DNA of 64,000 nt from the NCBI RefSeq assembly GCF_000972845.2, contig NC_040028.1, positions 18,102,871-18,166,870 on the forward strand, given 5' to 3'. Both the position numbers and the translations under genes were made by a program. The notes under the pieces were generated by a model, which was not told where the DNA came from, searched no databases, and saw nothing but the letters and a program-made list of their open reading frames with translations. The stretch comes from Larimichthys crocea. Its lineage: Eukaryota; Chordata; Actinopteri; Sciaenidae. Shown piece after piece: positions 24,185 to 35,691 of the stretch (its first letter is position 1; every line of letters starts with the position of its first letter).

Positions 24185-24860
24185 ATCAAAGCGTCCACGC
24201 TCTTAATCCTGCATAACTTTAAGCCTTAATATAATGTGAACAGGTGAGTTGTATATAAATTCACCCTCAGTACAGTTGTCATGACCGGGGAAATTAGCTA
24301 CAGAGACCAAAACTGTTTTTTGTACCAGGCTGTAAACATGTTTATTTCTGCTGTGAAGTTGGACATTTGAACATGGGGACTTATGGGGACTGACTCACTT
24401 CTGGAGCCAGCCTCAAGTGGACGAAAAGAGGAACTGCAGCTTTTTTTGTTTTGTGTGGCTTTTTATGCCTTTACTGATAGGACAGCTGAAGATAGACAGG
24501 AAGCAGGGGGCAGAGAGAGGGGGAATGACACGCAGTAAATGGCCGTCCGATGCGGGATTGTAGGACTATAGCCTCCACACACGGGGCGGCCGCTTAACCC
24601 ACTACACTACCGACCGCCCCGGAGCTGCAGTTTTTTGGCGCTTCTGCATTGGCTGCCATGGTTGGACTTGATTGATGATTTAACACTAACTTTCAACACA
24701 CCAACGAACAATATTATGACAACTTGAAGGTTTATTTCTCAGTAAAATTGGGATTGTGGGATGGGGTAATAAAGTTCTGGAGAATTCCCAGCTGATTATT
24801 TGGCTTCACTTCCTTCCACCGACTGTAGCCACCAGATATAATTGTTTGTTTGTTCACTTC
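24185..24860 (-). repeat. Composite repeat: family R plus linked sequence, copy 2
   Basis: An inverted family R copy (24185-24437; agcgtccacgctcttaatcc to gaggaactgcag) is followed by the nested SINE. It then has the same downstream sequence as 17063-17300, including caacacaccaacgaacaata and gggattgtgggatggggtaa. It is more complete than copy 1 at its left side. Confidence 0.8.
24440..24618 (-). mobile_element. tRNA-derived SINE inserted in family R, copy 2
   Basis: Same element and same insertion point as 16859-17063, with ggataggacagctgaagata-like tail sequence and a tRNA-like head near 24580-24618. About 20 bp around the B box are deleted (gatgcgggattgtaggacta), so its internal promoter is probably dead. 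Confidence 0.7.
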
Positions 24861-25133
24861 TGTAGCCAGCCTCAACTGGACGATTGAGGAACTGCAGCTT
24901 TCTTTGGCTGCATTTCCCAGCACAGGAAGGTTGCCACCTTCTCCAATCTGAGCTGTAGTCTAATAATAAATGATATAACAAGAGAGCAAAATGTCCTTTT
25001 ATATATTTGAAATAGACCTACCTGCTGGGAAGTGATCAGATATATATAATAAATATGCTTTTTCTCTCCATCGTTCTCCAACTGACACCAGCTGCTGCTT
25101 CCAGGAAGGTATCACATTCAGCATCAATATACC

Positions 25134-25193
25134 TTTACTTCATCCTCCCTTCCTCCCTTCCTCCCTTCCTTCCTTCCTTCCTTCCTTCCTTCC
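25134..25193. repeat. TTCC/CTTC tetranucleotide microsatellite
   Basis: Tandem cttc/ttcc units with a few interruptions, just upstream of the candidate st6gal2 first exon. Confidence 0.9.
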
Positions 25194-25199
25194 ACCTCG

Positions 25200-25537
25200 T
25201 TGCTGACTCCGCCCCTCTCTAACTCAGATGTTGGAGGAGAGAAAGAGAGAGAGGAGAAAAAAGGCCAGCAACAGTGTGACGGACAACACAAGCCCCTCCG
25301 CTCCGTCAGTGTAGTAGTGGATGTCCTCTCTCCTCCTCCTCCTCCTCCTCTCTCCGTGAACGGAGAGCCGAGCCGAGCCGAGCTGAGCCAAAACCCGAGC
25401 CGCATGCTTTTTTTGCAGTGCAAAAAAAACAAAAAAAAAAAAACAAAGGGAGGAGGGGGGAGGAAAGAAAATGGACCGGCAGACAGCGTTAGCAGCACAG
25501 GCAGCATCACCCAGTGAAGACCGACACAGTTTTTAAG
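25200..25537 (+). other. st6gal2: st6gal2 candidate promoter-proximal region and 5' UTR exon 1
   Basis: A locally GC-rich, pyrimidine/purine-structured segment with a GC-box-like tccgcccctc near 25207 and repeated gagccgagccgag. It ends in a good splice donor, tttttaag|GTAAGG, at 25537/25538. This is the kind of leader expected for a vertebrate sialyltransferase gene, whose first exons are usually non-coding. The next plausible exon is 18 kb downstream at 43744. The left boundary is a guess because no TATA or initiator could be fixed. Assignment to st6gal2 rests on strand, position and donor only. Confidence 0.5.
25471..25536 (+). CDS. Possible upstream ORF in st6gal2 leader (21 codons)
   Basis: ATG at 25471 in a good context (A at -3, G at +4) opens a 21-codon frame, MDRQTALAAQ... 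ending HSF. It stops with TAA one base before the exon end. If the exon is transcribed, this uORF would be met before the main start codon and could lower st6gal2 translation. No known peptide is recognised. It could be incidental. Confidence 0.3.
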   Translation: MDRQTALAAQAASPSEDRHSF

Positions 25538-26193
25538 GTAAGGCTTTGTTCGCTTTGCATTTTCATACAGAGATCTGCAGATCGCTGCTTCAGGCTTTGT
25601 GCAGGACGCGGAGCTGCACCGGGGGGGAGGATGTGCATGCACGATGTTTGGTTTAAAAGACATCCACGATGTTCAGGATTCATGTGCATGTAGAAAAACA
25701 TCTCTTTGTTTCATTGGTTACTTTGCCGGATCATCAGCTGCTCGTTTAGTCTTTTTTTTTTACAATGTTTACACTGGATGATCATTTTAACGCACAGCAG
25801 GACTGTGATTGACACATGCAGCACACTTCGTTGTGTGTCGGTAAATGATACTTTCCTCTCTACTGCTGCTCCTGCTGATCATGAGTCCTCCTCCTCCCCC
25901 TCCTCCTCATCTTATGTATGTATTTATTTATTTTATTTCTTATGATATCTCCACAATCAAGAGTTCATTCACAGTGAAGCCAGGCCTGCATGCTGCTCCA
26001 CACAACTTGAGCAGGAGAAGATGCATTGGGTTTTTTTTATTGTTCCTTTGGTTATTGTTGGAAAGCTTCATGCACATGGTGTCACCCCCCCCTCCTCTCT
26101 CTCTCAAACAAAACAGGAAACCTAGACCAAGAGGAGAGAGAGAGAACTCCAGGGCACAATATTGAGATTCCTCTTCTGGTGGATGCACAAAGT

Positions 26194-26280
26194 CTGCACC
26201 CTCTTTTGTCTTGGACTCAGAAAGTTCATCACTACACTGCACCCTCTTTTGTCTTGGACTCAGAAAGTTCATCACTACAC
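26194..26280. repeat. Perfect 43-bp tandem duplication
   Basis: The unit beginning ctgcaccctcttttgtcttg occurs twice back to back with a 43-bp period and no mismatch visible. A recent local duplication just downstream of the candidate first exon. Confidence 0.9.
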
Positions 26281-26664
26281 AGGCTGCTCCTTGAAGTCAT
26301 TTCACATGCACTACACTTTCATATCCACAGCCGCACCGGCTTTTTTTTTTTTGTGTGTGTTTGCAGCAATTTAATTACTGACAGGCCGATAGCATCTTCA
26401 GCTCCTTCAGCTTCTCTAAAGCGTTACCTTATCGCCTTTTACATCACACAATCACGGGGGAAAGTGAAAGCATTTAAAAGCAGAGGGAAATGTACAAGTG
26501 TCGATGGTAATGAAGTGTTTTGTGTTGATGTGTTGCCCTTTTTTTTTTTTTTAAAGTGCTGCGAGTTGTCTGCAAAGTGAGCAACGTGTGAAAGTGTAGG
26601 CTAGGCGTCGGGGGCTGTATTTCCACGTCACTAAAACTCATCACCTTCAAGAACAGCAGTGGAG

Positions 26665-26698
26665 GTCGAGAGAAATTCATTACAATAAGACACACACA

Positions 26699-26737
<39 letters not shown>

Positions 26738-26990
26738 ACACTTCACTGTCGTCCACTGGAATCAAAGGCACCCGTCTGTCCTTTGTAATTTCTTCCTGTG
26801 CAGCATAAACACCAAGGGGAAGAAAAACACAAAGGCTCTCTCCAGGTTATCGTGACATTGCGTCAGAGAAAAGTGTCATTTTTGTTTGCGTGCGTGCAGC
26901 AGCTGAATAATTCTGAGCTCTCCCGAGGTTGTGACGAGGACAGAGTTGAATTTTAGTGGACGCACATTAAATGAAACCGAAGCTTAATTT
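26665..26990. repeat. Diverged duplicate D, copy 2 (with CA microsatellite)
   Basis: Counterpart of 23785-24090; a CA run at about 26690-26731 followed by cttcactgtcgtccactgga, tcctttgtaatttcttcctg and aggctctctccaggttatcg. Confidence 0.75.
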
Positions 26991-27534
26991 GCCAGAACGT
27001 TTCCTAACTACCCCTCTCCAGCAGCGCATAACAAATGTGCTCATGGGCTATCTGAGGAAATGGAAACATTTGGCCACTAATGTGTGTCTCGCAGAACATC
27101 TGCACTGTTGCTCATAACACATAACTATCACTGCTGCACACTCGCTGGCACCTCTTTGTGTCTGCAGCTGGATATTTATTGTCTCAAATGGGGCGCCCTC
27201 CCTCTGCGTGTGCAGACAAGAGTACAGGTGTGTGGAAGAGCTGCTTTTTTTTTTTGTTTTTGTTATCTTACCCACAGTGTGCCACCTCACAGCACATTTT
27301 CTAAAAATATATTTTCTCAAATTTTTGCCACCAAATCTGAAGAAAATCAAGATTGTTCAAGGCAGGGAGGAGAGATTTCAACGGCATGCAAATTTTTAAG
27401 CTCTCAATGGAAATTTATTTGCTAATCAATGCAAAACAGGCTACAGACGAAAATAACAGAACAACCTGAAACGAGGACATCGCACGATACGATGTAACAC
27501 TCGTTATTTCCAAGTGTTACTATGAGCAGGCACG

Positions 27535-27645
27535 ACTCCGTCCATCCATTTTCTGTAACTCCTTATCCTGATCGGGGTCACGGGGTTGGTAGAGGTGGTG
27601 CTGGAGCTGATTACCGGCTGACATTGGGTCATCGCTGGGCTGGTA
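27535..27645 (-). repeat. Fish SINE/L2-type 3' end fragment
   Basis: The sequence tccatccattttctgtaact followed by ccttatcctgatcggggtca is the reverse of the common fish repeat end that finishes in aaaatggatgga. The same family is seen in + orientation at 35455-35691 and 45880-46206. Confidence 0.65.
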
Positions 27646-30600
27646 TATTGCATGATTATTAAAATTGTAGCCCATGCATGTGCTACATGTTCTCCGAGAA
27701 GTCATGGAGGGCATGGCTTTTTCCGTTTCAGCTCCCCCCCTGAGATGAAATAGTGAATCTTCATGTTTAATTCTCCACCAACGTTTTATTGTGGAGGTGA
27801 TGTGCATGCAGCTGAGAGGGGTTAAGAAATAGTTAGTATAGATTATATAGCTATCTATTAAATCTAATAGCAGTGACTGTTGTGTGTGTTTATTATAGGA
27901 AGAACTACATGAAAACAGCATGAGAATGTTAGTTCACTTTGTTTGCCAGGCGTTTCACAGCTTCTCAGTTTTTGCCACAAAAAGGCAGAGAGGAAGTGCT
28001 GCTGCTGCTGTTTTATAAATACTAATTGATGAAGTGACTATTCTGTCTGATTAGCACCTTTATTTTTTTAATGTCAAGTATGCAAGTGCAGAGACCTTCT
28101 CAGTCATGCATAAATTCTACCAAGGTATATTAATTGAATTCCTGTGCCCGTGAAACCGAGCAGACTAAAAATACAAAGTGAAATATGCAGCTACCCCCTG
28201 AAGAGTCACAGATCATCGTGGCGGCGTGTACGCGCTTCTGCATTTGTTTAACGTTCGCACTTTAGATTACAAGGCGATACGGACTTTGTGTCACTAAATG
28301 ATGGATGACAAACGTGTTACAGTCGATCATTTCAGCAGCAGCACAGTGAAGCACCTCTCTTTCTCCCTTTAAAAAAAATATATATATATTGCACCACTGC
28401 AGCTTCGAGGCTGCTGAGAACAGTCTCATTGATTTAACCATGCGATGATATCGGCTGTCAACTTTAAAATAAGGTTTTAAATTTCAGTCAGTTAATATTG
28501 AGCTGGAGAAATGGGGGGTTAAATATGTTCAAACCTGCAATAACTGATTTTTTACAAGTCGGCAACTAAACATGAACATCAGCATTTCAAGAAAAACATC
28601 GTTCATTTCTACGTATTCCATTTTTTGGTCTCCACCAACTCCTGAGAGAAATCTCCGGCTCATGACACCATGAGAGTTGTGAGATTGAACCGAAACGTTG
28701 CAGCTTGGGGCCGGGTAGATAAAACAATGAACCGAAACTCACTGTAAAGGCAAACAGGGCCACAGATCAGGTGATGGTCCTGGTGTGACCTCTTCCACGT
28801 GCTCTGACATGTTTCATATCATCTGACATAAATTATAAAAAGACTCTTTTTTTATAGCTGCTTTTTAAACTTTGAACTTTTATAGCTGCTATGTATTTCA
28901 CTGCTGCCTGTGAGATGACAGGCCAAAGTTTTAGGTCTGCACCTCCAGCTTCTTTTTTAGTTAATCCTAAATTTCATCCTCCAACTGGAGGTAGAGTTTC
29001 ATCTTTATCTGTTCCAGACTGTATATGTGGAGCGACAGTACAGTACAGTGGAGAGGAGAGGAGGGGAGGGATTGCATGGGCAGGGCACTCCGGGAAGGTG
29101 GAGGTGTAATTTCAGATGCATGCTAACCGACCAGAGCAGCAGTTATCTGAGCTCAGCCTTCAAAAGAAGCAGAGCTGGAGTCATCAAGACCAGCTGTGCC
29201 CCTCACTCCCGGGCCGAGTGTGTGAACGCTCCGAGGACAGGGCTCCTCCATGAGAAACACATGGTCGTCCGGGGTTATTAACAGCCTTCACAAGATTGTA
29301 AAGTTCCCTTAAGGAGCTGTTTAGGCGCTCTCTGTTCTGCGTGGTGCTTTCCTCATTATGTCGAGTCTTCTGAAACGGCGACACCGGAGATCTGAGCAAG
29401 CTCATTGTGGCGTGGCTTTCACAGTTGTGATGGGGCTGCTAATCTCGCTCTGTGTTTAGAAGCGAGTGTCCAGGGTTCAGGCAGATTATCGGGAGGTTAA
29501 GCTGTCTGAAACTGGCAATGGAGCCGTAGATTAGTGAGCTCCCCTCCACAAATACAACAGCCAGTCTGTGAAACCCTGATATGAGCAAATCCATCTTTCT
29601 TTGTGTGTGTGTGTGTGTGGCAGCATTAGCATATGTGTGAACCTGTCAGATCTGCTTATTTACTGTCTGGACCTGAGAAATGTTTTTGGAGTCAGCTTTG
29701 CTAAGCCTCATCTCCATCTTTTGTTTCTTTTTTTTTATCCTGAACATGGATGAGCAAGCGATTCACAGCTCAATCTGTCCCCAGTTTGGAAACCAAAGAG
29801 GAGTTATCGGGTCTCTAAAGTGAATAGTCATAGAAAAATGATGGCGCGAGCCGTTGTTATGTCTGCGGAGAAGTGGAAGGAGACAGCGAAATGAGCTTTA
29901 AGTGGACTTTCTCGACTTTCTCACATCAAACGCTCGCCTGCTGTGGGTGTCGGCACTCGCAGCTGTATTTATGGGCCATAATGTGAGGTGTAGAGCTGCA
30001 TTTCCTTCACAGGACCTTGCTGTTGGCAGACAGCATTTGCGAGGGCTCTGTGCACCGTGAAAGCCTGTCATCAAGAACCGCTGCCCTGTGTGATTTATCA
30101 GAATGGGATGTGCTTAGAAGGTCAGGGTGATTCGACTCTTCCCAGCCACGTGTTTCCCTCCTCAGACGTCCTTCTTTCTTAAAGCGAAGGTTGCTCTTTA
30201 AACGAACCGCAAGTGTCGCTCCTTTCCCTTCTGAGGCGCTTTTTAAGTGCAGCGTGGTTAGGTTTAAACTTTTAAAGTCTCCCTCTTGTTTAGACAATGA
30301 ACAGCCAGTGGATGTCTGCTGGCTGATGACTTTCTCTTGCCCGTTACTCACTCTGAATGAATCAGAGACTTGTTTCCTCTCAAGGGGCCGTGTCAGTAGT
30401 AGCTGATTTTAAATGAAACACGTCCTGCTCTGGTAATTACAAGGCGCATGAAACTTCTTCACATGGCGTTCTGATTGGCATAGAGGGGCTAATTGGCAGC
30501 GCAGTGTCTTCAACCAGGTGTGTGTCTGTGCGTTTGTGGCTAAGTATTGTGGTGTGAGTGCCATTTTGTGTGTGTGTGTGTGTGTGCACTTGAACGCAGC

Positions 30601-33600
30601 ATGTAGATCCTGTTGTCTCCTTCCCCTGCATTGTGGATCAGGTGTGAATTTCCTACAGCAGATGGACTGTGACAGGTGTGTGTGCGCGAGAGACTTCCGC
30701 CTCCCTGCACCTCCTGGCCATTATTGGGTGTAGTCGCTCTCTTAGAGCGAGATTAATGAGTGTCTGAGCACGCCTTTGCAAAAAAATAGACATTTTTGCC
30801 CTGCTGATATAATCGGTGCTGTGGTTGAAGAAGGATAGTGGGAGACGGGACAGAAGTAATCTGCCTCAGCAGGATCAGTCCTTTTTAAATGGAGTTAGTA
30901 CTTTCCGGACTGACCTTGCTGGACCTGGTGTCACAGCAGCATGAAGCCATCCCTCATGAGTCTCATCCTGCTACCACCAAGAGAGGATCCGGATGAAAGA
31001 TGTGTTGCCTGTTTTCCCTTTGGCTGTTTCACAAAATGAACATAGTGTGTGTGTGTGTGTGTGCATCACGCAGAGCAGAGAAGACAGCCTATCTATTTAT
31101 TTGTTACATATAAATCGTATATTTTTGCCGCTTTCACCATAGAGGCTGTGCAGCCGGGGAGGGTCACAGTGTTAATAAACAGATGTGACAGTTTGAAAGT
31201 GAACCAACACAAACCGGGCGAACCTCAGATACACCAAACCACAATAATCGATGCTTGAAGGGTCGAAAAACACATTTAAACCCTCCTTTTTATATTAGCA
31301 ATGTAATTATAACCAAGTCTCGATGCAGTGCTTTAGTGTCTTTAACCCTTTGTTTTGGTTCTCCCCACCACCCAGCACCAGACGGCAGACAGAGTTATCA
31401 TCTAGCTGATGAACAGAGTTGAGAGTTCAGCTACAGATACAGACATCTTCCTCAAATTTTGGGCTTTCGTTCAGGTGAAGGTTAACGGTGCTTCGTGTCT
31501 GCTGGTTTATTAACATATGAACTTTTATATGGTTGTTTTGCAGAAGTGTACTGTAAGTGTTTACTTGGATATGGCTGCTTGGATCACTCTGACATTTTGA
31601 ATTTGTTTTACATGCAATCTTTCATTCACTCCCATAATTTTGTTTTAGGACTAGAGTCAGATAAGTTATATATTAACTTAAATAGCATCTATGTAGACAA
31701 AGGCCAGTAAGTAACATGAAATTGAAAGGCGCTTTCAGACAGTGAGCGTTGGTGTCGACCGACTTTAAAAGGCTATAGACCTGGCTCATTAAGATGTCAT
31801 AGCCATAGTTTACTGTCTCTGATCTGATCATCTGACACTGACGCGGCTCCATTACTGTTTGATTTGCAGTAAAATTAGTTTCCTGTGTTATTTCCCTTGC
31901 TGTAGTTTCTGTGGTTGTTGCGGTCAAACAGTAACTCGCAGTGATATGGAAGGCAATGAAACATCTGAGGAGCGTCTGTTTAAAAAATGACTTGCATGAA
32001 ACTATAGCAAAATAATTAACTTGCATTATAGATGTGCAGACAGCGTGCCTCAGCACTCATCTTTATTTGTTTTTAATTAACCGACTGAAGAGGATTTACG
32101 TCACACAATAACGCCACCGTTTGTTTTTTTTGTTTGTTTTGGCTCTTTCTAATGTTTAAAGCAGCCGCGCCATCAAACCGCTGCAGACTAACACTCATGT
32201 TGACCTTACATTACATTCAAGTCCCTGCGAGTTGATTTGAAGTGAGGCAAATCTAGACATGCCTGTTTCTGAGAGAAAGTGCTCTTTGTCTGGATTGTCG
32301 TTGCCTTACATATAAGAAGGTAAAAAAAAAAAACCCTCTGTTTTATTGTATCTGTGGCCTCTGTGCTCTACTTTAGGTTTCAAAGCTCCCCCTGTATTTA
32401 GCTCTGCATCTGTATGCGTGCGCTCAGTCATGCGATGACATGCTCCAGCGTATGTGATTGGCAGGCGGTCGGATGGCTGGAATGAGCTGTATCGCCTGCA
32501 GTGTGTTCTCAGCTCCACATGCTAGGTGCCAGTGGTGAGGAGTTGGTTGATCTACTGCTGGTAGTAAGTCACATTTCCACACAAAGACAAAGTACAGTAG
32601 CACACACACATTTGCTCACAGGCATCCGAGACAGCGGCGGCGAATGCAAAATTCATTCTGCTCTTTGCTGAGGCCTTAAACGTTAAAATGACTGACTTTA
32701 GAGCAAACACATATAGACATAAACAGTCAGCGGAGCAGTGTCTGCACTTACATCTGCGTGCACAGCACCACAGTTAAATGTAGGTCACAGAATGAGGCAG
32801 ATGTGGGGGGAAGGAAAGAAGGTGAGCAGTGGAAATGAAGGGAGCAGGAAGCCTTTCATTATGTCATCATGTTGGAGCAGTGGCAGGATTAGGGCTTGGC
32901 GGGGATATATGGAGGGTTTAACCCCCCGAATTTTGAGCTTTTGCTCGGAAGAAAGAGGGTAATAATTTTCCATCCATCAGAGGAAACAAAGATATCGGCC
33001 CAGTCTTGTTCTACTGCTGCAAAAAATTGGCAGCGGGTGGCGAATGTGAAGCACAGGGAAAGTTAAATAAACACTCACTCCTACTTAATTGTTTTACACA
33101 ACGAGACAATGCTTCAGCTTCATTGTCCTGTCTTCAGTTGCTCATTTATACGAGCTTAGGTAGCCAGCCGTTCTGTCTACAGGCTATTCTTAACAGCTAC
33201 ACTTTGGGGTTTTCAATATGTGATGAAGTGCATTGGACCCTTTTTGGAGAGCCTCGGACGCTGGCACTATAATTACACAGGGTGTACAAGTCTGATGTCC
33301 TACACCGTAATAACCTCACTGCCTCCTGAGGCTGAAAGAAGGGTGGACCTGTAGCAGGGGGTTCATTAAGTGAAGAGAGGGAGAGGGAGACGTGGTTAAT
33401 TTAGTCCGTACATATGCTGCCTCTCCTCTCAGAGTGTCCCTGTTTCAGTCTGACGTTGCTCTCGTCTGCAGTGTCTCGTTTTTCCCCCCTCATCTGGTCC
33501 GCAACCGCACAAACCTCCATCTCAAACATGACACGAGAAATCAGTATGTGTTGTACAGTGAAATATTATGCCTTGTATTGGATAAGTTCGGACAGTTCAT

Positions 33601-34689
33601 ATTACAACAGTCTCTAAAAATGGGTCCCGGATCAATAACGGTATAAGTGCCTCAGCGTTAATGACAGTTTAGTAACTGGAATTCCACCCGTGAAAAATTT
33701 ATTTCCAGGATTAAATTACTGTCAGCGATTTCTCATATCTGATGGGCACCGCTCGGTACGAGGCGTACACACTCGACTCGCTCTAAATCATACTTTTAAC
33801 GTGTAAGAACGGGTGTTGATGAAATGGGTAATTTCCATCTGTGTGATCCTGCTCTCAGACATAGCGGTTCAGATGGTAAGATTAAATGCTGTTTAACTGC
33901 TTCACAAGTTTACACCTTGTCATCTCACCTTGGGATTAATTTATGATTTCTTCAGTGCATACAGAACTTACACAGCCTCCTCGTCAGAAAGCTAAATTCT
34001 TCAAACTCTGCTCAGCGAAGTAAAAAATGATTGAGAATTTCTTATTCGAAGTGAACGTGTGCTCTGAAATACCGATGACAGTTTGTGGAATTTGGACATG
34101 CCGTATTTTGTTGTCGGTATCTAATTCAAGAGTTCAGTATGCATAAAAGGAAGTAAGTTGTACAAAGTGCCTGTACCTGTTCCAAGTGACCAAAGTTGAA
34201 GGTGTGGTTATAAAAACTGACTGTTAACATTTGTCTCCCTGATCTCTCTCCAAAAGGGAATCCACACAAACGAACTCAAACTCAGGAGGCGGCACACTGA
34301 CATTTCTCGTGAATAGAAACGTCTAAATAGCAGCCTGCCCAGCAGCTCCCTCCTCGATTTAAGACTTAAATGTCTCACTCTGGCAGGACTTGGGAGAGGT
34401 TGAGACATTCGGGAGCAGCAACCCAGAAAAAAAACAATCGGACTGGTTTTGATTCGTTCTGGAGACAGAAGAACAGCTGTTAGTAACTCTCGTGTAAAAA
34501 CACTTGCAGCGAAGACCTTTCAACAGATCATCATTTAAACAAGGTAGCAGGAACTTGATGCACCGTTTGGGAAATTAATAACTTGGTATGTAATTATTTG
34601 GACTAAGATTGGGAGGTAAACAGTAGAAATCAAACATACCAGAAGTTTATTTAAGCGTTCACCCGAGAATCTCGAGCCAGGTTCACCTA

Positions 34690-34760
34690 TTTGCTTTGGG
34701 TGGTGCAGCGGTTAGCCTCACATGAAGATGGTTCCTGGCTCCAACCCACAGGTCACTAAT
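34690..34760 (+). repeat. SINE head fragment
   Basis: The sequence ggtggtgcagcggttagcct looks like the tRNA-like head (A-box region) of the SINE family whose body is found at 45880-46206. Only about 70 bp are recognisable. Confidence 0.4.
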
Positions 34761-35439
34761 AGGCGACTCAGAGCTGGAAACGACATGTCATTGAGTTTTA
34801 TCTAGTTTTGGCAGAGATTACATTTTAACCGGCGACTCTTTTCTATGCCGCTGCTCAAGGAAAGGGACATCCTACCTGTCTCTGATCGGCCGGTTCTTGT
34901 TGCCTTCATGGGTTTGAGTTAGTTGGGTTTAGGCATGAGGAGGACTGAGATTGGTCAAGGTGAGGAGGGCAAGGAGAATGTCAGCCATTTACCGGCAGGG
35001 GACGGTGGGCCTTCAGTGAATGCAGCGGCAGCGGCAGTGACGTAGAGAAAAATATAAAGAAGTGAGGAAACAAGAGAGAACATGCCAATATATGTCATGG
35101 CGTGTGCTAAACGGAGGAAGGTTGACACCAAAAACCCGGAGGATTGCAGCCAAGTCAGCCAATAACTGATTATTTTATTGTATGTAGCTCTCCAGAGTCC
35201 AGGGCTGCACTGAAAATAAATATTGTTGACATGACTTTGAATTATAGCTTTCTTTGTTTGATTTGAGTCGTTGACTTCACACGGTGCACATGTCGATACA
35301 GTGACGATGCTGTGTCAATATATATATATAAAATAATTGTAATGCGCCTTAAACGTGATGATGCTGCAGAACCTGAACGTGAAGTTTTCTCTATCGAGAC
35401 CTCCTGAAATCCTAATCGACTACTCCTGAACTAGAGCGT

Positions 35440-35691
35440 TTCTCCCCACGAGTTCTCTCCAGGTACTCCAGCTCCCTGCGACAGTCTTAACATATGCAGG
35501 TTGACTTTAATTGCCCATAGGTGTAAATGTGAGTGTGAATGGCTGTGTCTCTATGTGTGAGTCCTCCGATGAGCTGGCAGCTTGTCAAAGGTGCACCCTG
35601 CCTATCGCTCAATGTCAGCTCGGATCAGCTCCAACCTCCCACCGCCCTCGTAAGGATAAGCGAGTGTAGAAACAGGATGGATGTGTGGATG
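35440..35691 (+). repeat. SINE with L2-like 3' domain, head truncated
   Basis: Body phrases gtgtaaatgtgagtgtgaat, atgagctggcagcttgtcaa and ggataagcgagtgtagaaac, ending near aggatggatg, match the common fish SINE. Diverged. Confidence 0.7.

Noticed and set aside
25124..25663. 179-codon minus-strand frame rich in Pro, Ser, Phe and with a Gly-Arg-Lys repeat end
   Set aside because: It is produced by the TTCC microsatellite, poly-A/T runs and the GC-rich leader. It has no splice-site support and no family resemblance, and it lies antisense to a better-supported leader exon.
26026..26580. 184-codon plus-strand frame
   Set aside because: It runs through the 43-bp tandem duplication and homopolymers; composition is that of random translated DNA and no domain is recognisable.
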